This document shows positions 12,273 to 24,876 of a stretch of 64,000 nucleotides of DNA, one piece after another (within the stretch, counting starts at the first letter, position 1; each line of letters opens with the position of its first letter). The DNA comes from Abelmoschus esculentus. Lineage: Eukaryota; Streptophyta; Magnoliopsida; Malvales; Malvaceae. Under the pieces are notes generated by a model. That model had not been told where the DNA came from. It saw only the letters and a program-made list of their open reading frames with translations, and searched no databases. The position numbers and the translations under genes were made by a program. The stretch is from NCBI GenBank assembly GCA_035048815.1, contig JAUCBN010000020.1, forward strand, positions 1,123,501 through 1,187,500. Reading direction: 5' to 3'.

Positions 12273-15175
12273 AAAGAGTAAATAAAAAAATTAGGGTTTT
12301 TATTTTGTCAAAAGAAAAGTATGAATAACCTTCGTCTAATCACAGGGATTGTTGGAATTCTTGCAATCTGAATAATAATAAGAAGAAGAAGAAGAAAAAA
12401 CAGGCGAAATCAAAAGGTAAAGCAGGGCTTCAATCCATGAAGAATTTAGAATGACTTGGTATTTCAAAAAAAAAATGGTGTCTTGTTCTACAAGTAAAAT
12501 AAACTAAGAAAAGAGACGAGGACAGAGGAATGTAGGGTTTACGAAAGCTATTTTTAGGGAATCAATGTCAAAAAATAAGGGTTTTTGAAAGTATTGATTA
12601 GGTTTTCTTGGGGATAAGAATTTGGGCGAAATTGAAGCAATGAAGTGAACTGAAAAGTAAAGGAAATTGGGCGTGGCTTTCTATGAGATACCCTAGAAGC
12701 CGAAATAAGAGAAAAAGTCAGGGGTATAGTTGAGATTTCAAAGCTACGGCGTTCTCACGACGACCGACGACCGACGACCACCACGTACTATGTGTCGGTT
12801 ATAAATACACATCGCGCGATAAATGAGATGACTAAAATTCGCTTGACCCTTTCGATTTTTCCTTTTTTTTTTTTTAATTTTATAAAATACTACTTTCAGT
12901 TTTTATTTTAACATTTTTTTTATTTTTGGCTAAATTACTTAAAATATGATTTTTTAATATAATATATGTCATAATATTATATTTTAAATTATAAGAATGA
13001 AGTTTTTTTATAAGAGTTTGATTATAAATGGTGATCGAATTAAAAAAATAAAAATATTATTCAAAGTCAAAATCTTTTATCATTAATTTTGTTGTTTTTT
13101 AAATTTTTTATTAAAAATATAATATTTTATAAATTAAAATCACTTATGAAAAAAAACTTAAAACAATAATATTTAAGTAATTTTCCATTTTTTTATAAAA
13201 CTATATAAATTTATTTCATAAAATTAATCATTTCTAATTATTATAAAATATAATAATTATGTACTTCTTTTAATATATATTATTTTATCGTGACAAGAAA
13301 ATATTTGATATAAAAAATTATTTAAAAATGGAATAAGAGAAATGATATTAATAAATTACATATAAATGTATTAATTTTGTGTTGGATATTTAAATAATGT
13401 ATTTCAGTTGTTTTATGACGTGGCATATGTTTCCATTACTAATATAATAGTATTTCTTTGATTGGAAATGACGCATATTGCTAGCATGGCATCAGCACCG
13501 CCCATTCGCCCTGGATGCTATTCATTACATATGCAGTGGCTGACAAAAGAAAAAGGCATGATGTCAGCATTGAGTTATTTTAAATTTTAATAAAAATATA
13601 ATATAAGAGCTACCGATAGACAACGAGGATTGATCTAAATGATAAGCAATTTGGTTTTATTTAAGTAAGTTTCAAATTCGAGACATTGTGTATTTAAAAA
13701 ATCTTTGTTGGGAGACTCACACACCAAAACTAGGTACGTCACCCAGTCGGTTGGAATTAATCAGGCCAATACCTTAAAAACTGAAAAAGTAATAAAATAA
13801 TAATAATAATAATATAAGAGTTTAACTCTTTTATTTTTAATAAAATAATTTATTTTATGGAACCTTTTCTTGTCTTTTGGTATGTTTGTCCTATCACTTG
13901 TTTGTCATTTTTTTATGTTTCTTAGGAGTGAATTTCACGATATTATGATTAATTAAGATGTCACATATTTATTATCTCAATTTTTCTTAGATCCTCGGAT
14001 TGAATTTAGAAACTTGTTTTACAATTATCATTTATAGTTTATGATTGAGTTGTGGTAACAATTATTTTGTTAACGTGTTAGAATGGTTATATGCTTTTTT
14101 AATGTTAGTATTGATAGCTTTATCTTCTTGTCGGTAATTTATGTATTGTTCGTATCTATTTTTTGGTTGAATTTTAATTTTTGTGTTGTATGATGTGGAA
14201 CCCAACATTTTTTCTCATCGAGATCACTCCACAAATTTCATTGCTTATATATTATGAAAGTTATCGACAATTACAAAAATTTAATTATCTGAATCATTAT
14301 AAATGAAATTTATACTAAGATAGAGCGGTCGAAGATTTCAACCAAAAAAGATGTTACTGTTTAAAGTGATCATAAATTAATATTTATTTAATAATTCTAG
14401 TACTTTTAACAAAACATAAATAAATTACTCGAACTCGTATCATTTAGAACGAAGAACATTTCCCATTTTGTTGGATTATAAATAAATTACTTATGTGATA
14501 TATGTGAATATATTATTAGTGTACATTATCCAAACTTAATTTTAGAATCTCCTCTCAGGTGTAACCTCTTCTTTCTCTGTTTATATATAAACTTCAACTC
14601 CCCTCTATTCTTAGCATTCCCCTTCCCCTCTCTATCGCTTGAAGGAACTAAAACTTTGCTAATCAGACAACCGAAATAATGGTAATAATAATAAAAAAGT
14701 AAGGCAACATCTCTCCTGTTTCTCTTTCAATCATGTTTGATGTTAGATTGCTTATTTATTTCATGTTTCATTTGCATTAACTGGGTTTCCATCCAATCAT
14801 CTTTCCATTGCAAAAATGTTATGTTTTGATTCTCATCTCCTTTGATGAATTTATATCTGATGAGTACTTTTAACTGATTGGTTTGATCTGTTATTTATCT
14901 TATTTCATTACAGACCAGGTATTTGTAATTCATATTGTAGATTTTATGTAAAAAGATGCAATTTCATTTTATTGGATTTTTAAGCATATATAATGGAAGG
15001 TTTCATGGTTTTGGGAGTTAGAGAATCTGAGGATTGTATTTTGCAGATTCTGCAGAATTAATGAAAAAAGTTTGAATCTTTAGTGGTAATGGCTGACAAG
15101 TTAATGGAGGAGAGGTTTGGGTTTAATTGGTGAAACGAGAAATGTAAGATTAGAGAAACAGGAAGTGTTTACAAA
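12273..15175. other. Divergent intergenic region between RIN13-like and DENN genes
   Basis: The two genes are transcribed away from each other. 12273 to about 12700 is probably the 5' leader and promoter of the RIN13-like gene. 12720-12790 is GC-richer with repeated cgacgac words. 12830-14500 is AT-rich and holds a SINE-like insertion at 13610-13808. A TATA-like run (tttatatataaac) at 14580-14592 and a pyrimidine-rich stretch after it mark a likely DENN promoter. A probable leader intron begins near 14698 (gtaagg). No coding gene is supportable. Confidence 0.6.
13610..13808 (+). mobile_element. SINE-like insertion with (TAA)n tail and 12-bp target-site duplication
   Basis: About 199 bp, flanked by the direct repeat ATAATATAAGAG at 13598-13609 and 13809-13820. 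Near the 5' end are an A-box-like motif (gatctaaatgataag, 13632-13646) and a B-box-like motif (gtttcaaattcgagac, 13669-13684), about 22 bp apart. The 3' end is a run of TAA/AAT units. This fits a tRNA-derived SINE of a family different from the one at 8165. The duplication is AT-rich and partly overlaps the simple-repeat tail, so its exact length is less certain than that of the first SINE. Confidence 0.65.
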
Positions 15176-18100
15176 ATGCAGACCAAGGAAGAAGCTGAAG
15201 GACATAAAAACCGCTCAGGATCCTCCATTTGGGAAATAAACCCTGGTTTTGAGGTGGAGGTTGTGAAGGAGGATGGAGAAACACAGAATCCGGTGCAGTC
15301 TGGAAGAACCGGTCCCCCAAGGCTGCCGCCATCGGGGCATAGGCGCACTCGCAGTGAATTTCCTACTCTAGGACACTTGCGGAATGATAGTTTCCAGAGA
15401 TTGAAAACTCAGATGCAAAAGGCTTGGCAGTGGGGTGGCGTTTCAAGGGATGAAAGGTACATTCCAAGCTTCAATCCCGAGGTTTTGGCAAGCCAGAAAC
15501 GCCAGTGGCACCTACTCAACTCCAAGTTTATGGTATTTAGATCCAACTCCTTTCCTATTTCCAGGTTTTCTGTAATCAGTCATTTTGTGTCTGCATTTTC
15601 TGTGGCTATGAAATCTTTTTTACTGTAATTCTGTATGTTTTTTCGGATTGATTATAACCTGAACCCTTATTAAGGAAAAATTTCACATTGTTTCCTTAGT
15701 ATACTTGTAAAAAATTTTGTATGTTTTTCGTCGTTTATTGCTAATAGGTTTGATATTCACTAGCTAGATATAGCTAATAGCTTCATTTCTATTGCTTTTG
15801 TCAAGAAGATTGTGGACCTTTATGTTTCTCTTTTTCTTTGCTCAATGTGCAATTTTCTGTAATGACTTGGTATGTCTTAATGTAGGAAGTCAAGTTCATA
15901 TCTTAAATTAGTTACTCTGACAAAAATATATTACCTTTTTCTTTCTCTTTGTCCTCTGTTTCTCTCTATATATGTACCTTTCAGAATGCAGAACTCTAAT
16001 CATTAGTATATTGTTTCAGGATCATATTAAAAACGAGCACCCGAAATCAATCTTTGAGCACTTCATTATTGTTGGGATTCATCCAGATGCTAATCTTGGG
16101 GTCATGGAGGAAGACTTTGCTAAAAGGAAGAAGTGGGAGACTGAGATGAAAAAATCTGGAATCATAGATCTCAAGTTGATACAGCATAGAGGGCCTCCAC
16201 CTCCAACATTTGAGCCTCAGGTTGAATACATACTTAAATAGGACATCTTTTTTTTATTATAAATTTTCAACAATATGTTACTCTGCTCCTTATTTTCTTC
16301 AAGTTTGCATGACTTTGGGAGATCTAGTTTGTCAACTGTGCAATTAACAATTTGTGTTTCTACTTGGACCCTTTTCAGAGAATGTATTCGCTTCACTTGA
16401 TTCCGTTGATAAAAATGTTATCAAAATAAAGTCATTTTAGAGTATATGTTTTTGAATCAATGATAATATATTTCTTTTCATATGGACAGACATCATTGTT
16501 CCTTCTTTCTCTTTTCCCTGATTAACAGATGCTTTTTAAATACCCTCCTGGGAAGAGGTTATCTATGCGTATGAAGGACTTAGCCAATTTTTGTTTTCCT
16601 GGAGGTGTTAAGGTTTGATCTGTTACTTTTTGGTGATACTCTTGTCTACTTCCATATCAGTTCTTCAACTCGAATTTCATGCCTCCATTTTATTTGATTT
16701 GTAGTAAACATGATTCAAACGTTATTACTTTCTTTTGGTTCATATACTGCATTTTTTCTTTTGATTTGTACAGTTGTACTACATTTCTTTTTCCTTTTCT
16801 GGGTATATACATTTATGGACTTACAACATTTTTTTTATGAATTAGGGAGGGTTGCTGGAAAGAACTCCATCATTTAGTGATCTAAATGAGCTTCTTTATG
16901 GACAGGTATACTAAGTATATTTTTATTATCCCATGTTACAGGATTACTATGTTGTCATCGTCTTGTTGTTTAAATATAACATGTCTAAGAAAAGAAGATA
17001 AAAGAAATGAAGATATAACATTAGAAGTAGATTATAGCTGTGTGATTTGTGTTTTTACTTGGTTAGGATTCTTAGTCTGTAAATAAGAGTTTTCTTTATA
17101 TGTAACTTGCACTCTGTCTGTTATCTAAGTAGAAGATTACTTGAAAATCTAATCAGATAAGTTAGCTGCTCTAAATAGGTTTCTATGTCGTTGTAACTCA
17201 ACCTACTAAATAGGCATTTAACCGGTTTATTCGACAATATAGAAAATAAGAACATATACTACCATGTAAACACATCAGTATAAAAATTAGAGAACAAATT
17301 ATTCTCTGTTCCAGAAAAACCTCTTCTTAGTTCCTAAATGGTAAAAGGCTAGGTTTAATACATAAACCCTCTTCACAATGAATTACTTCAACTTCATCAG
17401 AAATCAGATCAGGATCTGAACATAATCCCTCCTACTCCAGCCTTATCAACAATTCAACTATCCCTATTACCTACTAAATGGCCACAACCACGTTCCTTGG
17501 TCCCAATCATTTTAAAACTATGCATTTGTAGATAAAGACACTCACTATGTGTTTGTGCTTACCTCTATTTTTATCTTAGTCAATGAACACTTTCTTCTCA
17601 TTTACCAAAGTCCGAAAATTGATGCTCCAACTGTATAGATTATGGGTGTAAATGAGCCTAGTTGAGTCCAAGCAGTGGCGAGCTTGACTTAACTTGTTAA
17701 GAACTCAAGGCGAGTTTGAGCTCAATTCAAACCTAGTAGTGCTAAGCTTGACTCATTAAGAACTCGAGCCAAGTTTGAGCTTGAATCGAGTCCAATTAAG
17801 TCAAGTGTTGATCGAGCTTTGACTGAGTCAGACTTGAGTAGCTTGCGATCTATCTCGTCTCATTTACAACCATATTATTATTATTGTTATTATTATTATT
17901 ATTATTATCCCACGGCATACATTTCAATTCACTTTAATTTTAAAAAATAAAAAAATAGTATAATATATTTCCGAGTAGCTCATGAGCTTTTCGAGTCAAG
18001 TATTGAGTAGCTCAACTTGGCTCATTAAGAACTTGAGTCGAGTTCGAGCTCGAGTCAAGTGTTGGCCGATCTTTTGCATAGTTAGACTTAAGTAGTTCAC

Positions 18101-21100
18101 GATTTGTCTCGTCTCATTACAACCCTAGTATAGATAATGACAATTGTTTTAGGGTTAAGCCACATAACTCTGATGCTTTGCTTTGTGGGGTATACTAAGT
18201 GTCTTTTGTCATATATATTCCATTTATTCTGAATGGTTGTCCTTAAATGTATAAAAGTTTTGAGTAACTGTTTGCCTAAAGAGAAAAGTAACATTTTTAG
18301 TTGTACCCTCTTTGCAGGAGCATTTGAGCACAGATGATTGCGCATTTATTTTTTCACTTAAGGTACATCTCAGATTTGTTCCCGAGCTTTATTGTTGCAT
18401 CCTCAAAAATGCTTCCCACGGATTTGGTTGTGTTGAACTGAATGGATCCCTTTATGGCAATCTAGCAACTCAATTTCTCCAACATTATGGCCATAACTTG
18501 TCCAACATTACTTTCATTTTCTGATCAATCATTATGACCTTCATTTTAAGTGTTTATATATAACCTGTGAAAAAGATTGGAGCCCGACAATGGATCAAGA
18601 ATTTGTCTATTTTGTTTCATGTCATTTCACTTCCTGTAGAACAAGGATTTATATGACAAATAGGAAATTATGGGTTGTGAAACATTTTATGCTCCCTTGA
18701 TCAGGTGGCAGGCAATGCTACGGTTTATGGTGTTTGCTTACATGTACCTGAACTTGTTCAGAGGCAACCTGGTATTTTAGGTGGTACATCACCTCTTACA
18801 ACATCATCTGGAGTACGCAGCCGGTTCATGGTATCTGCACCTCGCTGCTATCGTTTGCTAACTAGAGTGCCTTTCTTTGAGTTACACTATGAGATGTTAA
18901 ACAGGTTTAAAGTTAATTCCTTTTAGCAAATGATCCAGAAATCTTTTTCACTAATTTGAGGTAGATGTTGACTACGAGTATAATGTTGTTGATACTCTGA
19001 TTCTCTATGTTTTACTTGCCTGCAGTATCATTGCACAGGAGCGCCTGAATCGAATAACAGAATTTGTTAATGAAATGTCCTTGTCTCTCAATAATTATTC
19101 CCCATTTTCCACCAAACTAGATGAACAAATGAATGATAATACTGAGTCTCAAGACGGGGAGTATGTTAATGATTGGATGGCTTCTGCAATACCTGTTAAC
19201 AATCCTATAACTCGTAATCCCGGTGCTGGTGGTGTAACCACTGATGATGAGGTTTCATCCGTTTTACTAAAGATAAGTTCACCACCATCACCTGAAAGTG
19301 TAGAAGCAAGTGAGGTTTCAGATTTGGACCAAGTTAGGGAAATAGAGAAGGATGGTAGGAAGAACGTCTTATATTTTGATGATAATATATCTGAAACCTC
19401 AGGATATCGTTCCGATGCCTCGGAAAGAATATATGGAAATTATGAAAACGGACAAGTTTCTCCTGATATTGGAATGTTTATTGGCATGAGGAGCCGTACT
19501 TTCGAGAGAGTTGGGAGTTCTCCATCCCTATTCAGGTGACAAATTATGATTAAATTGATTGTTAATTTTGTATTAGAATAAATAGGAAAGAAATCCATTA
19601 CAATAACAAGATGAAATTCTCATGTGAGAAAGCACTGTAAGATATATACCTATTATATGAGTGTATCTATTGTTATTTTAGATTTCTTATTTTCCTTGCA
19701 TTTTTTCCCAGTTTTTTTTCCTATCTCAATTCAGTAATATATTGTTACCTTTGGCAGTCCAGCTAGAAGCCTGGCATCAGAGGATGAGGACGAGGATGAT
19801 GATCTTTTCCCAAATCCTGAGAAAGATTTTGGAGATGACTTCATATTGGAGTGGGCTAGGGTTAGTTTTATATTGTTATCTAATTTTTTTCTACATATCA
19901 TTGGTATTAGTTGGATTTCCATTTGATGTTTGCTTATCTGATCACTTTGATAGGACAACAAAAATGATATTCTACGGATCGTTTGTGCTTATCATGCTTT
20001 ATCTCTTCCGCCACGAGGAAGTGAAATAATTTTTCAGCCTCTTGAGCATTTACAGGCTATTGAGTATGAGAGACCTCCAGTTTCTGCCCTTGAACTGGAT
20101 GAAAGCTTTATATCATTATCTGAACCTGTTGAGGTATATCTTTGTTACACCATATTTAATCAATGCTGTTTCATGACATATATATTCACTTAGATATCAC
20201 TGAACTTCATGAAAGGTTGATGCAAAGTTGGCAGCGGCCGAGGAAGCTTGTGCACTTTCTGTATGGACAACGGCAACAATTTGTCGAGTTCTCTCTCTTG
20301 ATAGTGTAATGTTCTACGACACATACCTCTTAACTTTGCTTTAATTTATTTTTGGTAGATATGTTTTCACCTTTTGATCATTCTTCCAGATTTTGGCAAT
20401 GATTGCTGGAGTGTTATTGGAAAAACAGGTCGTAGTAATTTGCCCAAATTTGGTAAGAAGATCGAATTTTCGTTCCTATGTGTTCTGCAGTCTGCACTTA
20501 GTTGTTTTCTTATTCCCAGCTATAGACTATATCCTCGCTTTGACACTAATTTGCATCTATGCAGGGTGTCCTATCGTCTGTGGTGTTATCTATGATTCCG
20601 TTGATTCGTCCATTTCAGTGGCAGAGTTTATTTCTTCCGGTAATCTCCGTAACCTCTATCCCTCTTGCCCTTTCTGAATTTCTAGTTGGCATATATGATA
20701 CATCTTTCTGTAACCTCTATTCCATTTCAGATGTTTAGCTTTTAATTACCGACTGCATTGACTCAGGTGCTGCCGATGAGGATGCTTGATTTTCTTGATG
20801 CGCCGGTTCCGTTTGTTGTGAGTTGTAGTGTTCTTCTGGATGTTAATGACAATTATTATCTGCAAAAGATGTTACAGTAGCTTATATTTAGTGCAAGTAA
20901 TATAATGCCCTGATTTAGTTTTATTTGTTTCTTTCATTATATAGGTTGGCTTACAACACAAACCTATGGATTTGAAAATGAAAACATCTAATCTTGTTCA
21001 AGTTAATATTCTCAAGAACCAGGTATTTATGATTTCTAGACAGTTCTCATGCCGGTTCCGAGATTTATAGTTCCATATTACACTTCCTTGGCGTAAAGAG

Positions 21101-21817
21101 CTCGTATCGGAACTAGGTCCGATACATTCCAGACTCTCGTTAGAAGGCTCGTTTGCTAAAAAACATCCTACGTATAGGTGCAATGAAGTGCAGGTGTGTA
21201 CTGATAATTTTATCATTACTTTTTACTTTCATGTTTTGCAGCGACTAATATCAGTTTTATCTGTTCAGGCTGAAGCTGCGACGGAATTCTTGGCAGTCAT
21301 GCGACGATACATCGAGTCACTTTGTGCGAACCTGAGATCTCATACAATTACCCGTGTAGAATCAAACAATGACAGGGTTAGCACTTTGGTTCTTATAATT
21401 TATGTTGTTCTTCGGTTTCTTGTCTAACAAGTCACTGCACGACGCAGGTTTCCTTACTACTTAAAGATAATTTTATCGACTCTTTCAGTAGCAGGGACCG
21501 GGCGTTCATTAAGGTAATTTAAGTTCTCTGTTTTAATGGCTGACATAACTTTTCTAAACACAATCCAAACTTATCATTGCTGATTGAATAGGATGAGGTT
21601 CTGTCACATAAGTCCTGGTACATATGCTTGTTTAACCGAGTCTCAATGGCTTAATCATCGCTGTTGTCTAAAACGATCGCGTTTGCATAGTCATTGCCGA
21701 GCCTCTGCGTACTCATTGCTGTTATTTTCTCGTTTGCAGCTGTTCGTAGACACACAACAATTCAGCGTTCTATCAGATGCTCGATTGTCGACGTTTGAAA
21801 ATGAAGACACGACATAG
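15176..21817 (+). CDS. DENN (AEX-3) domain-containing protein
   Basis: DENN proteins generally act as GDP-GTP exchange factors for Rab GTPases in membrane traffic; the plant members are little studied. Coding exons: 15176-15532, 16020-16220, 16529-16612, 16846-16905, 18318-18362, 18705-18904, 19026-19535, 19758-19860, 19954-20133, 20216-20305, 20390-20452, 20565-20639, 20767-20817, 20945-21022, 21071-21193, 21269-21376, 21448-21513 and 21740-21817. They give 823 residues without a stop. The N-terminus is basic and Ser-rich. An upstream-DENN region follows (IFEHFIIVGIHPDANLG to the FFELHYEML stretch), then an acidic linker (SEDEDEDDDLFP), the core DENN (ICRVLSLDSILAMIAGVLLEKQ, and FLPVLPMRMLDFLDAPVPF) and a short C-terminal dDENN-like part. 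The intron 21023-21070 is only 48 nt. The neighbouring RIN13-like gene and gene order match At2g20320. Confidence 0.9.
17640..18125. repeat. Duplicated CGAGTTCGAGC-type dispersed repeat in DENN intron
   Basis: This lies in the long DENN intron 16906-18317. Two related units, about 17740-17870 and 18005-18125, each run from a ttgactcattaagaactcgag-like start to a gatctatctcgtctcattacaacc-like end. They are separated by an (ATT)n microsatellite at 17872-17908. The sequence is made of cgagtt, gagctcgag and caagtgt words and has no reading frame. It looks like an old non-coding dispersed repeat whose class I cannot name. Confidence 0.6.
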
Positions 21818-24339
21818 CTCGAGTAACAGGTATGTTGCATCAGGATAAGCTCTTCCTAGATGCAGAACTCCATCAAATATTAAGTACCGTATAGCCTTGA
21901 AGATTGTTGGCATCTCGAACACTATCGATAGTGATCGTAAGCCCGTCGGCGAATCGAATCATAAAGGGTGCACTCCCTTGGCAACCAAAGGTTGCTAAAA
22001 TGCTATGGAAATCAAACTTCGGTCTTACTCACAAATGCTTGTAAATGTCAACAGTTGAGACTTTATGGAGCAACTCTTATTGAAATGTTCAACATGTTTT
22101 TTCTTTGGATGATCTACTACCTTTGCCTCCAAGTGTTTTCTTTAGGTTTGGATGAAAGAGATTTCGAACGTTAGAATTTGGTCTCAAAAATCGTTTCTTG
22201 ATATCACTTATTACGAGTTATTATTACTTTTTCATAAAAATATTTTTCAAAAGAAATCTAATATAATGGATAACGACACTGTTATTGTATTTTAAGACTT
22301 TTATTATCTGATATAAGATTAATATCTCTTGACTTTTTAAAATATAATATTCTCTTCTATTTAAACTTGTGATGATTTTGTCACAACTGTCGTGACGAGG
22401 ACATTACAAGCCAATCATATTTGTGATGATTACTTGTCACATTTGTTCAACTTACTTACCATGTTTACAAGCGTTCGACGTGAAATCAGGTAATTAAAGA
22501 ATCATTTTAATACCATTTATTACGAAACTATTACGCTCTTCTTCAAAGACATTTAATAAGATGTATAACGCTATAGTTTATATATTTTAAAATATTTTTT
22601 TATATAATATAAAAATAATATTCTCATTTTTTCTAAGCATGACAATATTCGTATACTAAAAAATATTCTTCATACAACATATCCATGAACATCTTAGCGA
22701 AGAAGAATCAGTTAACAGCAAAATTTCACTTTAACGAGAAGAAATTATTCCATAAAAAATTAAATAAATTTAATGTATTAGTCATCCATTATTTTAAAAA
22801 ATAAAGAATATTGTATCATTTATTTTTTTTATCGTTAGATTAGAGAATAAGAAGAAAAAAATATATTTGGTAAAAAAATGATATTTAAGAAAAAATAATT
22901 AAATTTTAATATTAATTAATTTATTTATTTAATAAATTAATAAAAAATATATATAATAATAAAAATAATTAACTTTTAATGGTCACATGCTGGTTAGTTG
23001 CGTCCCTTAATTACAAATTAGACATTATCTTCTGAATTTTAAATCTAAATATTTAATTAATTATTTAATTACATCAATTTCGACCATAGATGACGTGGTG
23101 GGACTGATCCATGATATAATTTCTCGCTTGAAGTAGAAGATAACTATAAAGAGAGGGACCGATTAATTAGTAACGTTGGCTGAAAACATAATTAAAATAG
23201 AACAAAACAATATGCACGTGTTTTTACTACAAGGAAAAGTGAGGCAAGATACAACATATACATTAATAAAACCTTAGCCGATTGATTTATATTTTTGTTG
23301 ACGAGGTTATTAATTTTAATATTAATGGTTGATTATTAAGAATTATTAATTTTTTATTGTATGTTTTATTTTATTTTTAATATTTTTTTAATTTTTAATA
23401 GAATTTTTATTGGTCGTTTGTTAATTTGATTTTTATTAAGGTTAAATTTAATATAGTAACGACTTATCAATATGGTATTTTTTTTATTTTTTTATTGATT
23501 TTCTTATTTTTAGATTTTTAAACTAGATTTGAATACATTTACAATTATTATTTTTTATTAATTTTAAAAAATAAAATATCGGTTATGATGATTTTATAAA
23601 TTTTATTAATTGGTTAAAGCCTTGAAACATAAAAAAATCTAACAAACTCTACCCCTGTCAGAAAAATATTAGGCCAGATAAAAAAATATTATTAATGTTA
23701 TGTAATAATCCATACTTGATCCGGTAGAAAATTTACTCCTTAATAAAAAAAAATAATATCTTATAGAAAAATGTTACTCAAACTTCACTTTTATATAGAA
23801 ATATCATCATTTTTCACTAGGATTATTTATTATTTTCTTAAAAATATCGTCTATTTTTCATTAAAACCATCGATCGGTTAATGAACACATTAATCATTGA
23901 TTTTATGTTGATTTTTTATTTATTGAATAAATTTAACATTAAAACTTACATGTTTAACCAATAATCTTACTTTATAATCATGAAATGATTTAGAATCATA
24001 TTCATGGTATCATGCTTCATATTTTGTTGTTGATTACTCATGGCATCATGCTTAAAGCATATATGAAATCCACCTCAACAACTGTAAAGTGAAAAACAAA
24101 TAAAAACCAGTTTCTATTTCATTTATTTCTCAGAACATTGAAACAAATGCACAGAAAGGATTCTGGGTGTTTGGGATCCCTGTCATGTTCCTATAATCAA
24201 CATTTTTTAAAACATTTTCCATACATAAAAATCACATAGAACAGAGAGCCAAGCACTACAGTAATTCCTCTCTTTCTATCATATAAATTTATATATGTAG
24301 AAAGTTTGTAGCTTTGTTTTTCTCTTCACGTTCTTCTTT
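21818..24339. other. DENN 3' region and AT-rich intergenic DNA
   Basis: 21818 to about 22200 is the probable 3' UTR of the DENN gene and flank. The rest is AT-rich with no gene that I can support. 23084-23125 (ccatagatgacgtggtggga... ending atataatttctc) matches the terminus of the MITE at 7032-7285, but its partner arm is not recognisable. Confidence 0.6.
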
Positions 24340-24876
24340 CATTTCTCTAGATTATACAGGTTAAAGATCATTCTTTTGGTTTTGGGTTGCCAGCCACCAT
24401 ATCTATCATGAAAAGGAGAAGAAGAGAACCAACCACCATCTTCAGGTTGATCAGAGGATGACATATCCGGTCAGTTTCTTTTGATTCCATTTTTTATATT
24501 TTGTTTCTGATATGGGTTTTGTTCAATTGTTCATATGGTTTTTAGTATCCTTTATTTGTCCCCTTGTGTTCTCTGAACTCTGAAGATGGCATATAGAGAT
24601 AGAAAGAGAAACAGAGGAGAATGGGGTTAAAAACAATCTTGTTTTTGTTTTTGTTGTGCCATCGGCTTTCTGTCTTTGTTTTGTGTGTAGATGGAAATCT
24701 GTTTGTTTTCATGTGCAATGTGTCTGCAAATTCTGTCTCCAAATAACCCTTTTTTTTTTCTGTTGTTGTTGTTTGTCTTCTTTGTCATTGTTTCAGATGG
24801 TGAGATGCCCTTATTCACACGATTTGATCTCTCTTCTTACTTAATCTATCAACAAAGCCACCGACTTTGTTCAACA
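24340..24876 (+). other. Predicted 5' leader of the ABCC5-like gene with intron and short uORF
   Basis: A leader intron is plausible from a GT donor at 24470 to an AG acceptor at 24796. Directly after the acceptor is a 15-codon upstream reading frame (24797-24844, starting MVRCPYSHD) ahead of the main start at 24877. A longer in-frame extension from 24691 exists but would begin inside the predicted intron, so the later ATG was preferred. This is inference from sequence only. Confidence 0.4.

Noticed and set aside
17150..17620. Possible copia LTR fragment in the DENN intron
   Set aside because: Some LTR-like wording, but no polypurine tract, ends, duplication or pol sequence were found.
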